A DNA stretch of 64,000 bases from Anabaena catenula FACHB-362 (GCF_014698735.1 NZ_JACJTQ010000003.1:169417-233416); one strand, 5' to 3'; numbered from the stretch's first letter, positions 8,445 through 17,966 are shown. Numbers and translations are program-made. The notes: a model not told the origin generated them from the sequence alone.

Positions 8445-9359
8445 ATGCAGACAAATATAGCACCCTCTACAACCCCAATATCTGGTCAATACTGGGAATG
8501 GCGCGGACACAATGTTTACTATGTACAGGTGGGAGAGAAACAACCTCAGCGTCCCCCCTTGCTTTTAGTACATGGATTTGGTGCTTCCACAGACCACTGG
8601 CGAAAGAATATTACAGGACTGTGTGCAGATTTTCAAGTTTTTGCCGTAGACCTTTTGGGATTTGGACGTTCAGCAAAACCCAAGTTACAGTATAGTGGCG
8701 ACTTGTGGCGTGACCAACTGCGAGATTTTATTAGTGAAGTTATTGGTGAAAAAGCAGTATTAGCCGGTAATTCCCTTGGTGGTTACGCTTGCTTATGTGT
8801 TGCGTCTCAATATCCTGATAGTGTCGCTGGTGTAGTCTTGCTCAATAGCGCAGGCCCCTTTTCTGAACCAGAAGCAATACAAAGCCAAATTCAGCCTTCT
8901 CAAAACCCTGTACAGCGATTATTTGGTAAATCTATCAAATGGGCTTTTAAACAACGTTTATTCCAGTCTTTATTATTTCAATACGTGCGTCAACGTTGGG
9001 TAATCCGACGCACTTTAGAAAAAGTTTATTTAGACAAAACTACAATTACTCATCAATTAGTAGAAGAAATTCAGCGTCCTGCTTTTGATAAAGGTGCTTT
9101 AGATGTGTTTGTTTCTGTTTTTAGCACTCCCCAAGGAGAAAAAGTCGATGTTTTGCTAAAGCAATTAACTTGTCCTTTGCTGTTATTATGGGGTGAAGCT
9201 GATCCTTGGATGAAAGCGCGGGAACGTTCCCAAAAGTTTCATCAATATTATCCCCAATTAACAGAATATTTCTTGACGGCTGGTCATTGTCCCCATGATG
9301 AAGCACCTGAACAAGTAAATCCACTTCTACGTGATTGGGCTTTATCTCTTACTAAATAA
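8445..9359 (+). CDS. Alpha/beta-fold hydrolase
   Basis: 304-aa serine hydrolase of the alpha/beta fold. It has the oxyanion motif LVHGFGASTDHW near 42, the nucleophile elbow GNSLGGY near 109, an Asp in LLWGEADPW near 247 and a catalytic His in AGHCPHDEAPEQ near 278. The family is common in cyanobacteria and plant chloroplasts, and the substrate is unknown. No signal peptide is seen, so it is probably cytoplasmic. It stands alone on the plus strand. Confidence 0.9.
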   Translation: MQTNIAPSTTPISGQYWEWRGHNVYYVQVGEKQPQRPPLLLVHGFGASTDHWRKNITGLCADFQVFAVDLLGFGRSAKPKLQYSGDLWRDQLRDFISEVIGEKAVLAGNSLGGYACLCVASQYPDSVAGVVLLNSAGPFSEPEAIQSQIQPSQNPVQRLFGKSIKWAFKQRLFQSLLFQYVRQRWVIRRTLEKVYLDKTTITHQLVEEIQRPAFDKGALDVFVSVFSTPQGEKVDVLLKQLTCPLLLLWGEADPWMKARERSQKFHQYYPQLTEYFLTAGHCPHDEAPEQVNPLLRDWALSLTK

Positions 9360-9425
9360 AATCAAATCTGTTGTGTTCAAATATCAATTTTCATGAATTG
9401 TTTTCCATGAAGATCAACAATTATT

Positions 9426-10139
9426 TCATTCAAAAACATAAGTTTTAATCTCTTTCTCTACTTGTTCACTAATAATCTCTGTTCCCATACTAGGTTGATC
9501 TAGATTAACCCTGATAAAGTTTGTTTGATCTACTTCTGTAAATTGTTTATCTTGATTGGAATCTTTAATAATTTTCAGAAAAATTGCGTTTTGACTAGCA
9601 ACCACTACCGAATTAACAATTTTGGTATTATTAGGGGTAATTTGCTGCAAATTTTTACCTGATAAATCAGAAATATAGCCAATAATGGCATCTTGATTGT
9701 TGATTTGGTCATCTTTATTTGTATCTTGGTCAATAATTTGATATAACCAAAATCTTGTTGTTGGTTTTCCTGCTGATTTGATTTCCAATAAATCAAAAGA
9801 ATTGATAATTGCTTTTTTATTTAATAAAAGATGATTTTCACCAGTTTTTTTATGATAAAAAATCATATTGTACAATCTATTACCTCTTTGATAAGAACGA
9901 GAAAGATTTAAATCAATTTCTTTCTCTTTATCCTGCTCAACGAGATTAACTGGAATCAGAATATAATCTGATGCTTCTTTAATAATGAAATCACCGTAAA
10001 TAATGTTTGTTTTTGGGTACAATTTTTCGGCTGCTTTTGCTGGTTGCGCTTTTCTATCAATTTTGGCTTCACAGGAAAAAGAAAATGTAGCTAGAATCAT
10101 AGCTGTTGTCATCTTCCACAACAAACGAGATTTTCTCAT
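9426..10139 (-). CDS. Putative lipoprotein with two dockerin/EF-hand-like calcium loops
   Basis: Unknown 237-aa protein. The N-terminus is a signal peptide ending ATFSFSC, suggesting lipid attachment at Cys23, although the lipobox is imperfect. Two loops fit the calcium-binding pattern DxNxDxxxxxxD: residues 139-150 (DTNKDDQINNQD) and 193-204 (DSNQDKQFTEVD). This spacing is that of dockerin and EF-hand loops. I infer an envelope protein that binds calcium; no named family is recognised. A candidate ncRNA with a terminator lies upstream on the same strand. Confidence 0.7.
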   Translation of the reverse strand: MRKSRLLWKMTTAMILATFSFSCEAKIDRKAQPAKAAEKLYPKTNIIYGDFIIKEASDYILIPVNLVEQDKEKEIDLNLSRSYQRGNRLYNMIFYHKKTGENHLLLNKKAIINSFDLLEIKSAGKPTTRFWLYQIIDQDTNKDDQINNQDAIIGYISDLSGKNLQQITPNNTKIVNSVVVASQNAIFLKIIKDSNQDKQFTEVDQTNFIRVNLDQPSMGTEIISEQVEKEIKTYVFE

Positions 10140-10211
10140 TCAAAGCTCCAGCATGGTAATAACTTGGATATGTTCCAACAACAAATAAAATTATTTTAGA
10201 AAAAATACTAT

Positions 10212-10246
10212 AAAAATCTAAAAACCTGGTCGAGGTTGACCAGGTT
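10212..10246 (-). terminator. Rho-independent terminator
   Basis: Perfect 9-bp stem AACCTGGTC / GACCAGGTT with a 6-base loop (10223-10246). On the minus strand it is followed by TTTTAGATTTTT. Confidence 0.75.
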
Positions 10247-10495
10247 CTAGCGAATTCAGAAGTTTCAAATTGTTAAGGTTAAGTGAGTAATTGAAAGTCA
10301 ATAACTAGGGTGGATGTTAAAACTGGCAAGTTCAGCATTTTATCCGTTTTTCCGCCTAGGGATTTGGCTCTACCTTGAGAAAAGGTGTTTTGGCCACTTT
10401 ATTGTATCTGCTAAAACTTGCTTGGGCTGCTGACAGGGGACACTAAGTCATTGCCCGGTGGGTTGGTTGTGATTAGTTCTGTGTCCTTATGAATA
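10212..10495 (-). ncRNA. Candidate small RNA in a 557-bp gap
   Basis: The gap between the lipoprotein and the aldo/keto reductase has no coding potential but ends, on the minus strand, in a strong intrinsic terminator (10212-10246). The nearest upstream minus-strand gene stops 450 bp earlier, too far for an ordinary 3' UTR. Upstream lie an AT-rich promoter-like stretch (TAAATTATATTC near 10495) and complementary segments GGACAC and GTGTCC. Size and layout would fit a structured RNA such as 6S RNA, but this is inference and no RNA family was recognised. Confidence 0.35.
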
Positions 10496-10696
10496 TAATT
10501 TAGCATTGGCTATTTGAGATGGAATCCTTTGTTTACTAAACTTGATGTTTTGTTTCATTTAGCAACATAAATAAAAAAATACCCTATCGTTTTTAGGGCA
10601 GGGGGTAGGGAGCAAGGAGAGGAAAAGGAGTTTTGATTCGGTGAAATTGGATAATTTATTTTTTGGAGTTCCCTAATCTGAGAATCTTAATCCTAA

Positions 10697-11656
10697 TCAC
10701 CAATTCCACATAACTGATTGTTCATCAAGATGGTCGGTGACAATGCGTCCAATCTTATCTATTTCTGCCAGTGCCTCAGCAGAAAGTTTAATTTCTAATG
10801 CTTGGGCGTTGGCTATTGCTTGCTCAGGATAACGCGCTCCAACGATCGCATTTGTTTGGGGTTGGGCAATTAACCACGCCAGTGCTAACTGAGCTAAACT
10901 ACAATTATGGTCTTCGGCTATGGGGCTAAGTTCGTTTAAGGCTTGTTGAGCGCGTTCAAAGTTTTCGTCTTGAAATAATTTATTTTTAGCTCGGTTATCA
11001 GCTGGATCAAATTTATGCCCAGACAGAAATTTACCGGTTAACAATCCCTGGGCTAAAGGTGAATAAGCTAATATTGAAATGTTGTTTTCAACACAATAGG
11101 GCATAGCATCTTTTTCTACTTGCCGCCAAAATAAAGAATAGGCTGGTTGTAAACTATCAATCCGTCCATATTGGGCTGCTGCTGCTAATTGGTCACGAGA
11201 AAAGTTAGAAACTCCAATGGCTCGAATCTTACCTTGTTCTTTGAGGTGATTGAAGGCGCTCATGGTTTCTGCAATTGGGACAATTTCACTATTGAATGCA
11301 CCGGCAGGCCAATGAATTTGATAAAGGTCGATGTAGTCTGTTTTCAGATTTGTTAGGGAACGTTCACAAGCTTCTATTACTTGTTGATATTTGAGATGAT
11401 TTGCAAAAACTTTTGTGGCATATTCCACATTATCTCGCACATCAGCTAGAGCTTCAGCTACAATCTTTTCAGAATGTCCATCACCATAAACTTCAGCGGT
11501 ATCGATGGTGGTGATTCCGGCTTCGTAGGCGGCACGGATGGTTTGAATGGAGTCGGTATCTTCAATTCCCACCCACATTTTTTTTCCGGCTTGCCAAGTT
11601 CCCATGAGGATGGGTGTGATTTGTACGGTTGATGTACCCAGTGTGCGTTTTTTCAT
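10697..11656 (-). CDS. Aldo/keto reductase
   Basis: 319-aa NADPH-dependent oxidoreductase of the AKR TIM-barrel family. It has the catalytic region DTAEVYGDGHSE near 52 (Asp, Tyr), the Lys segment YATKVF near 80, IHWPAG near 113, GVSNFS near 148 and the cofactor loop IVGARYPEQ near 273. The substrate cannot be told from sequence; relatives reduce sugar and other carbonyls. The gene is monocistronic, divergent from the DUF1802 gene. Confidence 0.9.
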   Translation of the reverse strand: MKKRTLGTSTVQITPILMGTWQAGKKMWVGIEDTDSIQTIRAAYEAGITTIDTAEVYGDGHSEKIVAEALADVRDNVEYATKVFANHLKYQQVIEACERSLTNLKTDYIDLYQIHWPAGAFNSEIVPIAETMSAFNHLKEQGKIRAIGVSNFSRDQLAAAAQYGRIDSLQPAYSLFWRQVEKDAMPYCVENNISILAYSPLAQGLLTGKFLSGHKFDPADNRAKNKLFQDENFERAQQALNELSPIAEDHNCSLAQLALAWLIAQPQTNAIVGARYPEQAIANAQALEIKLSAEALAEIDKIGRIVTDHLDEQSVMWNW

Positions 11657-11735
11657 GGTTTTTCTCGAATTTATTTCCCTGACTAGTTTTATACTTTAAC
11701 CGTCTTAGACTGAAATTAAATCAGAGTCAAAGTAG

Positions 11736-12335
11736 ATGCTCATGGAATTGACTACCACTTTTTATGCTCTTAAAGAATGGGCTGTAGCCGTAAATGCTTT
11801 GGAATACGGCCAAACGATTATGCTGCTTCGTAAAGGCGGTATTCATGAACGGAAGGGACGCTTTCAAGTTGCCCATGAGCAGGTTTTGCTCTACCCTACT
11901 TACGAGCATCAACAATCTTTCATGCTCAAAGCTGAATATGCGAATCTTGTCTATCCAGTCACTTCAGGTTGGCATCCAGACACAATTCGCATCGGTAGTT
12001 GGGCAGAAATTACGGATATTTTACCAGTTGAGGATGAGTCTATTGTTGCTAATTTACTTCCCTTTCATATTTGGAATGAGTCTTTTATTAGCGATCGCTT
12101 AAAATGGAAACCACGTCAGCCGTTATATATTCTCTTGTTACGTACTTACAAGCTACCCCAAGCGCAGGATATTCCTTATCTGGCTGAATACGGTGGTTGT
12201 AAATCCTGGATTGATTTAGATCAACAGGTGCGGTTACAAGGCTCTCAACCAGTTTTATCAGATTCTGTCTACACTCAACTAGTTGAGACTATTCGCGGGA
12301 TTATTGGTGATAAGTTGTACGCTGCATCTTTTTAA
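11736..12335 (+). CDS. DUF1802 family protein
   Basis: 199-aa protein matching the DUF1802 family as I know it: MELTTTFYALKEWAVAV at the start, a central LLRKGGIHER motif and the region LYPTYEHQ. The function is unknown. There are two in-frame ATGs, 11736 and 11742; the second gives the more usual MELTT start. No signal peptide or membrane segment is seen. Confidence 0.85.
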   Translation: MLMELTTTFYALKEWAVAVNALEYGQTIMLLRKGGIHERKGRFQVAHEQVLLYPTYEHQQSFMLKAEYANLVYPVTSGWHPDTIRIGSWAEITDILPVEDESIVANLLPFHIWNESFISDRLKWKPRQPLYILLLRTYKLPQAQDIPYLAEYGGCKSWIDLDQQVRLQGSQPVLSDSVYTQLVETIRGIIGDKLYAASF

Positions 12336-12387
12336 GCAGCCATCATGAACTGCGTACACCAGAACACATGAAAAAAAACTTCTTATT

Positions 12388-12424
12388 CCCCTCCTCGCTT
12401 GCGGGGAGGGGTTAGGGGTGGGGT
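12388..12424. repeat. Dispersed hairpin repeat (CCCCTCCTCGC...GCGGGGAGGGG)
   Basis: A GC-rich hairpin followed by TTAGGGGTGGGGT, in the form of a dispersed intergenic repeat. It lies just downstream of the DUF1802 gene and could act in transcription ending, but no T-run follows. Confidence 0.6.
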
Positions 12425-12431
12425 CTTATTT

Positions 12432-12768
12432 TCAAGTCAGGTGTTGGGGTAAAGCAAATGCGGAGAAAAGTTTGATAGTATCGTATTTGCTCAGACGCTT
12501 TTTGCAAACTCAATCAAGTTTTTGGATGTTGTTCTGATTGTTTTATTAAAGAATTCAATAATCAAGATTGCATCATCATCAATTCGATAAATGATCCTCC
12601 AGTTTTTATCTGCATCTCGAATACTTAATTCATGACAGTGAGTCCTATACTTGGCATAGGGCGTGAATGTGGCAACCCAAGGGATTCACTTTCCTGCAAT
12701 TGCCTGAGCAGAACACCCGCTTCTATTCGCGCTTCTTGACTGAAAGGTGGGGTTTTATTAAATTCTAT
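12432..12768 (-). pseudogene. Broken RelE/HigB-type toxin (phage Gp49-like family), two frameshifts
   Basis: The minus strand encodes three pieces of one small toxin-like protein in different frames. First comes TPPFSQEARIEAGVLLRQLQ through PHSRPMPSIG; after a shift near 12638, CHELSIRDADKNWRIIYRID through NLIEF; after another near 12505, CKKRLSKYDTIK. Each shift fits loss of one base. The pieces line up with phage-derived Gp49-like/HigB toxins as I know them. The first piece opens at ATA where a start would be expected. No antitoxin gene is next to it. The gene is clearly inactive in this sequence, unless the shifts are sequencing errors. Confidence 0.75.
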
Positions 12769-12870
12769 TTAACCACTGTTTTAGATTTTGATATGATATA
12801 TCATCAAGGCTACACGAGATAGCTAACAACTTATCAGTCTGCATTTACCACAACTAGGGAATCAGTGACT

Positions 12871-13833
12871 ATGAAAACATCTAAAAGTTTTACTACTAAG
12901 CCTTGGTGGAAGATATATAGTCGTATTAAAGGTAGGGGAATAGAACAAACAAAGGAACAAACCATAAATAACTTAGTAGTATTTTATTTGTTCTGTATTG
13001 GTCTTACTGTTTTCTTAGCAGCAATTAATGTTTGGGATTTCCCAATTAAACAGGGTCTTCTAGGGCTACTTTCTGGTATCCCATTCTTCATCTTGGGTTA
13101 TGACTTCATCAAAGATGTAATAGCGACCGAATTTGATGCTGCCATTAAAAACATTGAGAAACGCTTAAAAAATGAATTTCAGCAGGAAATAAAAGAACTT
13201 CAGAACCAACATCAATCATTTTTTGACAGAAAATATATGTCCTATATAAAGCAATCTCTGCAAGAGGATACGCTAAAACTTAAACGCGTTACCTTAGAAT
13301 TGAAAGAAGAATTTGCTGAAAATCCAGATGAATTTCATAAAAATTTAGATGAGGAATTTCAAAATAGTAAAGATTCAATAAAAGTAAGAAGCATTATCCA
13401 CGATTTAAATAATAATGACGAATTTTTACAGAACCTAGCCGTAAGAGGCATCATAGATGGGCTTGCCTTAAAAGATGAAGAGATTAAAAAAAGAGTTAAT
13501 ATAGAAGGTGATCTCTATCAACTGAGACTCGATATATATGTATATCTAAGTGCTTGGTTAATTTGCAGCATTGATAATGATCTTGGCTCATTTATGCCAA
13601 TAGATCCCATTGGCATGGGATACAAGAATGAAAATGATAAACCTGATAAAAAAAGTTATGAAAAAGTTATTACCGCAATTGTGAAGCTTATTGAATCTGA
13701 AAAATTCACAGAACTCACATATTACCCAGATAGTGATCCTTTATCTTGTAGTCTTACAAGGACTAGAATCGTCAATTATTTAACAAAATTAATTGATCTA
13801 ATTGATAAATATTATGATAGTACGTATATCTAA
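12871..13833 (+). CDS. Unknown membrane protein with two N-terminal helices and a coiled coil
   Basis: Not recognised (about 320 aa). Two transmembrane helices lie near residues 29-50 (NLVVFYLFCIGLTVFLAAI) and 59-80 (GLLGLLSGIPFFILGYDFI). A charged Lys/Glu-rich stretch (IEKRLKNEFQQEIKELQNQ) follows and is likely a coiled coil, then a soluble, mostly helical C-terminal domain. An AGGGA at 12856-12860 suits the ATG at 12871; a GTG two codons earlier (12865) is the alternative. The gene is AT-rich with many Asn/Lys codons and sits in an accessory patch next to a broken toxin gene. The function is unknown. Confidence 0.7.
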   Translation: MKTSKSFTTKPWWKIYSRIKGRGIEQTKEQTINNLVVFYLFCIGLTVFLAAINVWDFPIKQGLLGLLSGIPFFILGYDFIKDVIATEFDAAIKNIEKRLKNEFQQEIKELQNQHQSFFDRKYMSYIKQSLQEDTLKLKRVTLELKEEFAENPDEFHKNLDEEFQNSKDSIKVRSIIHDLNNNDEFLQNLAVRGIIDGLALKDEEIKKRVNIEGDLYQLRLDIYVYLSAWLICSIDNDLGSFMPIDPIGMGYKNENDKPDKKSYEKVITAIVKLIESEKFTELTYYPDSDPLSCSLTRTRIVNYLTKLIDLIDKYYDSTYI

Positions 13834-13886
13834 TAAATTTTAGAGAATATTGTAAAAGTTGTTGATGATGTATCAAAATTTTTTTT

Positions 13887-13918
13887 ATCCCCCCTATCTT
13901 CGGGATGTTAGGGGGGAT
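13887..13918. repeat. Hairpin repeat ATCCCCCCTA...TAGGGGGGAT
   Basis: A perfect 10-bp inverted repeat with a 12-base loop in the gap 13834-14132. On neither strand is it followed directly by a clear T-run, so I call it a dispersed repeat and not a terminator. Nothing else is seen in this gap. Confidence 0.6.
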
Positions 13919-14132
13919 ATAGATACAATCAGAGATTTTACAAATGTCCTCTTAGTATAGCAATGGACAGGGTGATTAGGACATCAATTAATGATAAAAC
14001 TCAGGTTACAAAAAGGGTTTTACTCCGGAATTATGACTCCTGCTATATGCTACAAGATTGGGGATAATGCCGAATAATTCATTCTGCTTTGGCAAGTCAA
14101 ATGAACAAAGTAACTCTGGAGATTTTTAACAA

Positions 14133-14399
14133 TTAAGTTTTTGGTTTTTTGTTTACATTATCAGAGTCAAAATTTATTTGTTGACTTGCCAAAGCCTTAT
14201 TTATGCTTTCCTTGTATTCATCCAACTTCTCCGCAACCATGTCAATTGTCTTCTTATCATCTGTAACTTTTGACGCTAAATGGCTAAGGTTTTTAATGTC
14301 TTGAGGTTTAGGGTTTAGACTCTGGATACTCTCGTCTACAATTTTAAAAACTGTAACAATGAAATTCTTAGCCTTTGTCTTCTTATCATCGGAAGCCAT
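14133..14399 (-). CDS. Unknown small charged protein
   Basis: 88 aa, rich in Lys, Asp and Ser, with no membrane segment or signal peptide. It looks helical (NLSHLASKVTDDKKTIDMVAEKLDEYKESINKA). Start: ATG at 14399, preceded on the minus strand by CAGGATAATAATTGT. I do not recognise a family. It lies in the accessory patch with other unknown genes. Confidence 0.55.
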   Translation of the reverse strand: MASDDKKTKAKNFIVTVFKIVDESIQSLNPKPQDIKNLSHLASKVTDDKKTIDMVAEKLDEYKESINKALASQQINFDSDNVNKKPKT

Positions 14400-14557
14400 A
14401 CAATTATTATCCTGAAATAAGACATTTAATCCTTCAAAGGAGGGTTTTAAACATCAGGATAATTTATATTGATTTATCAAAATTTAAATAAACACAGCAG
14501 ATAGGTGTAATAATTAAGTGCGATAGAGCAAGGGGTGATTTGTCAGTTCGCTAATCT

Positions 14558-14653
14558 TGTAGGTTGGGTTGCGTTCCTTAACCCAACATTAACATTATCG
14601 CTGTTGTTTGTTGATAAATTTGTTGGGTTTCATTTTATTCAACCCAACCTACA
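14558..14653. repeat. MITE-like inverted-repeat element, 96 bp
   Basis: Ends are perfect 13-bp inverted repeats, TGTAGGTTGGGTT and AACCCAACCTACA. Internal copies of the same arm (AACCCAAC near 14580, GTTGGGTT near 14622) make a second nested dyad. It has no coding capacity, as expected of a miniature element common in cyanobacterial intergenic DNA. Confidence 0.75.
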
Positions 14654-14694
14654 GTGCTTGTAAAATTTAAACAGCAAAAAATTCCGCCATTCTT

Positions 14695-14856
14695 ATGAAT
14701 GAAAAACCCCAAACTGACAAAGACAAGCTACAGGCAATTGATATTATAAAAAATAAAGAAACAGAAAACGAAAAAGTTCTATGTTCTCATTGTCAGCGCA
14801 CTGCTACGAACGGTATTAAATGTAAAGGTATTTGTGTAGCTGATAATGACTATTAG
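14695..14856 (+). CDS. Small Cys4 (zinc-ribbon-like) protein, 53 aa
   Basis: An open frame of 53 codons with a polar, charged N-terminal half (MNEKPQTDKDKLQAID). Its C-terminal half holds four cysteines in the pattern C-x2-C-x9-C-x3-C (Cys30, 33, 43, 47; CSHCQRT...KCKGIC). This spacing would suit a structural zinc site. It lies between a MITE-like repeat and clpC. The ribosome site is poor. The Cys pattern makes chance less likely, but the function is unknown. Confidence 0.5.
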   Translation: MNEKPQTDKDKLQAIDIIKNKETENEKVLCSHCQRTATNGIKCKGICVADNDY

Positions 14857-14911
14857 GGTATGAATTCTATCGCTCTTGAAGATTAAACCTATCGGAAACT
14901 TTAAGTTTTTT

Positions 14912-14950
14912 TGAGAAAAAGCAAAAGGGTAAAGGTTTACCCCTTACCCT
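14912..14950 (-). terminator. clpC terminator
   Basis: Stem AGGGTAAAGG / CCCCTTACCCT (14926-14950) with a TTTA loop. On the minus strand it is followed by TTTTGCTTTTTCTC. It lies 44 bp after the clpC stop codon. Confidence 0.7.
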
Positions 14951-14993
14951 CTGAACCAATTAGTTTTGAGATGGTATTTAGAATTAACCCGCG

Positions 14994-17438
14994 TTAGCTC
15001 ACAGTCAGCAATTCGCGTGTTTCTGTTTTTCTGACTACCACCTGACCATCATCATCAATATCAACAATGGCTGTATCTCCATCTACAATTTGACCAGATA
15101 GAAGTGCTTCAGCCAGGGAATCTTCTAACAGGCGCATAATTGCTCGGCGTAACGGTCTAGCGCCATAGCTGGGGTCATATCCTTCGGTTACTACCCGGTC
15201 TTTAAAGCTTTCGGTGACTTCGAGTTTAATTCCTCTATCCGTCAAGCGACTAGCAACATCGAGAAGCATAATATCAGCAATTTGCTTGACTTCAGCTTTG
15301 TTAAGTTGAGTGAAGACGATAATATCATCAACACGGTTGAGGAATTCTGGACGGAAGTAAGCTTTCAGTTCTTCATTGACCAAGTTGCGAATGCGGTGAT
15401 AACTAGCGTCGGCTTGATTATCAAATTCAAAGCCTAAACTCATACCGCCTTTCTCGATTACCTTAGAACCAATATTAGAAGTCAAGATAATCAATGTATT
15501 CTTGAAGTCCACTTTCCGACCTTTTGCATCGGTGAGGTGTCCGTCATCTAAGATTTGCAGCAGCATATTGAATACATCGGGGTGCGCTTTTTCGATTTCG
15601 TCGAATAGCAGCACTGTGTATGGTTTGCGCCGGACGGCTTCGGTTAGTTGTCCACCTTCGTCGTAGCCAACATAACCTGGAGGTGAACCAATCAACTTAG
15701 AAACGTTGTGGCTTTCCATGTATTCGGACATATCCAAGCGAATCATCGCCTCTTCGGAACCGAAGAAGTAAGCGGCTAATGATTTCGCTAATTCAGTTTT
15801 ACCAACACCTGTGGGACCGGAGAAGATAAAGCTGGCTATGGGGCGGTTAGGACTCTTTAAGCCAACACGGGCGCGACGAATAGCGCGAGAAACAGCGGTG
15901 ACGGCTTGTTCTTGACCAATTAGGCGTTTATGTAGGGTGTCTTCTAGGTGTAACAGTAACTCTGATTCTGATTCTGTCAGTTTGTTAACTGGTACGCCTG
16001 TCCAAGAAGCTACAATTTGGGCGATATCTTCTTCGTCTACAATGGGGGCTTTAGCGTTTTGCTGAGTGTCCTCGGTGTAGAGTCTACCTTGAATTTCTAC
16101 TTCTTGGTCACGCAGTTTACCAGCCTTGTCAAAGTTTTGAAGTCTAACTGCTTCTTCTTTGGCTTTGGTGACACCAACTAATTCGCGTTTGAGTTCTTTG
16201 TTGGTGGAAGTGCGAGAGTTACGCAAGCGGACGCGGGAACCAGCTTCGTCAATTAAGTCTATGGCTTTATCTGGTAAGAAGCGATCGCTAATATAACGAT
16301 CTGACAACTCAGCAGCAGCTACTACCGCAGCATCAGAAATATGTACTTTATGGTGCTGTTCATAAGCTCCACGCAAACCATAGAGAATTTGGATAGTTTC
16401 TGCTACCGATGGTTCTCCGACCAAAATTGGTTGAAAACGACGCTCTAAGGCTGCATCACGTTCGATGTGTTGACGGTATTCATCCAAGGTGGTAGCGCCG
16501 ATACATTGGAGTTCACCTCGTGCTAAAGCTGGTTTGAGGATGTTAGCTGCATCTAAACCACCTTCTGTACCACCCGCACCGACTAAGGTGTGAATTTCGT
16601 CTATGACGAGGATGATATTGCCTTCTGTGCGAACTTCCTCCATGATTTTTTTGAGACGTTCCTCAAAATCCCCACGAAAGCGAGTTCCCGCAACGACAGA
16701 ACCCATATCCAGACTGATGACTTGCTTGTTGAGCAAAACTTCAGGCACATCTTGGTTGATGATACGTTGAGCTAGACCTTCTGCGATCGCAGTTTTACCA
16801 ACGCCTGGTTCCCCAATCAAGACTGGGTTATTTTTGGTGCGGCGACCAAGAATTTGCACAGTTCGTTCAATTTCTTTTTGACGACCAACTACAGGGTCAA
16901 GCTTGCCTTCCTGAGCCAGTTTGGTGAGGTTTCTGCCAAACTCTTCTATGGTTAAGTTTTGAGTACGCTTGGAACTCTTCCCTCCGCCCGCAAAAACGGT
17001 CACATCTTCACCCAAACGGCTAATTACAGCCGAGCGGATAGCGTGTAAATCAACTCCCAGATTTTGTAGTACTTTGGCGGCGACTCCTTCCCCAGCCTCT
17101 GTTAAACCTAACAATAAGTGTTCAGTGTTTATGTAGTTGTGTCCCAGGCTATGAGCTTCTCTAAATGATTGCTCAAAAAGGCTTTTTACTTTGGGTGTAA
17201 ATGGGATTTCTGGTGGGACAAAACCAGAACCTCGGCCAATAATTTTTTCTACTTCTCGACGTGCATCTTTGAGGTTAACGCCCAACTCAGCCAGCACTTT
17301 AGCAGCAACCCCAGTTCCTTCTCCCATCAAACCCAGGAGAATTTGTTCCGTTCCTACAAAGTTGTGTCCCAGACGGCGTGCTTCCTCCTGAGCTAACATA
17401 ATTACCCTAATGGCTTCGGAAGTGAAGTGTTCAAACAT
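14994..17438 (-). CDS. clpC: ATP-dependent Clp protease ATP-binding subunit ClpC
   Basis: 814-aa AAA+ unfoldase that feeds proteins to ClpP in the cytoplasm. Two N-domain repeats lie at 1-140 ([20 protein letters not shown]). The first ATPase has Walker [10 protein letters not shown] near 208 and Walker [11 protein letters not shown] near 280. The UVR/M-domain ([14 protein letters not shown]) lies near 430, and the second ATPase has GPTGVGKTE near 540 and [13 protein letters not shown] near 610. A C-terminal D2-small domain follows. Length and order are standard for the cyanobacterial/chloroplast type. It is monocistronic with its own terminator. Confidence 0.97.
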   Translation of the reverse strand: MFEHFTSEAIRVIMLAQEEARRLGHNFVGTEQILLGLMGEGTGVAAKVLAELGVNLKDARREVEKIIGRGSGFVPPEIPFTPKVKSLFEQSFREAHSLGHNYINTEHLLLGLTEAGEGVAAKVLQNLGVDLHAIRSAVISRLGEDVTVFAGGGKSSKRTQNLTIEEFGRNLTKLAQEGKLDPVVGRQKEIERTVQILGRRTKNNPVLIGEPGVGKTAIAEGLAQRIINQDVPEVLLNKQVISLDMGSVVAGTRFRGDFEERLKKIMEEVRTEGNIILVIDEIHTLVGAGGTEGGLDAANILKPALARGELQCIGATTLDEYRQHIERDAALERRFQPILVGEPSVAETIQILYGLRGAYEQHHKVHISDAAVVAAAELSDRYISDRFLPDKAIDLIDEAGSRVRLRNSRTSTNKELKRELVGVTKAKEEAVRLQNFDKAGKLRDQEVEIQGRLYTEDTQQNAKAPIVDEEDIAQIVASWTGVPVNKLTESESELLLHLEDTLHKRLIGQEQAVTAVSRAIRRARVGLKSPNRPIASFIFSGPTGVGKTELAKSLAAYFFGSEEAMIRLDMSEYMESHNVSKLIGSPPGYVGYDEGGQLTEAVRRKPYTVLLFDEIEKAHPDVFNMLLQILDDGHLTDAKGRKVDFKNTLIILTSNIGSKVIEKGGMSLGFEFDNQADASYHRIRNLVNEELKAYFRPEFLNRVDDIIVFTQLNKAEVKQIADIMLLDVASRLTDRGIKLEVTESFKDRVVTEGYDPSYGARPLRRAIMRLLEDSLAEALLSGQIVDGDTAIVDIDDDGQVVVRKTETRELLTVS

Positions 17439-17669
17439 AGCGGGTTCTTGCTCCCTTGCTGCTTGTACTGTGGGTGAGATAAATTCACCCTCATGTAAAG
17501 TTTCTTGTATTTTCTTAAAGATAATGTATCTTTATTTAAGATTGAATGGCAGTGGTGAGAGCCGTATGAGCTAGGGTGTGGTTGCCGTCACTCACCAATC
17601 AAGGCGCAATTGGGATAATCTGAAGCCTTTGATCTTGATGACTCCTAAATCCTAACAGTTGTAAGAATT

Positions 17670-17966
17670 ATGACAGAATCTTCAGGAAATAAAGATCAAC
17701 AACATCCCTTATACAATCGGGATCGCCCCTTTATTGATATTTTACTCTCTCAAGAGGCAACGGACTACAATTTGGCCGAATTGGCTAGGCTGAAAATTCG
17801 CTATCAAGGCTTTCCAGGCGCACGGGACATCCAAAAAGACCTAGATAAAGTTTTGCAACGCTGGGGTTTAACGGAAACTGAACTGTTGGAAAAAACTCGC
17901 CAGTTGCACGAAGTGGGCGGAATTTATAAAAGTCGCGGCAAAAAAGAAGAGCAAGATTGGAATTAG
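17670..17966 (+). CDS. DUF3288 family protein
   Basis: 98-aa soluble protein of the cyanobacterial DUF3288 family. The conserved core is DYNLAELARLKIRYQGFPGA then RDIQKDLDKVLQRWGLTE. The function is unknown. The stop codon TAG at 17964-17966 is already part of the STRR array that follows (TTAGTCATTGG). Confidence 0.85.
   Translation: MTESSGNKDQQHPLYNRDRPFIDILLSQEATDYNLAELARLKIRYQGFPGARDIQKDLDKVLQRWGLTETELLEKTRQLHEVGGIYKSRGKKEEQDWN

Noticed and set aside
13887..13918. Hairpin as a terminator of the 14133 gene
   Set aside because: On the minus strand an A-run, not a T-run, follows the stem directly.
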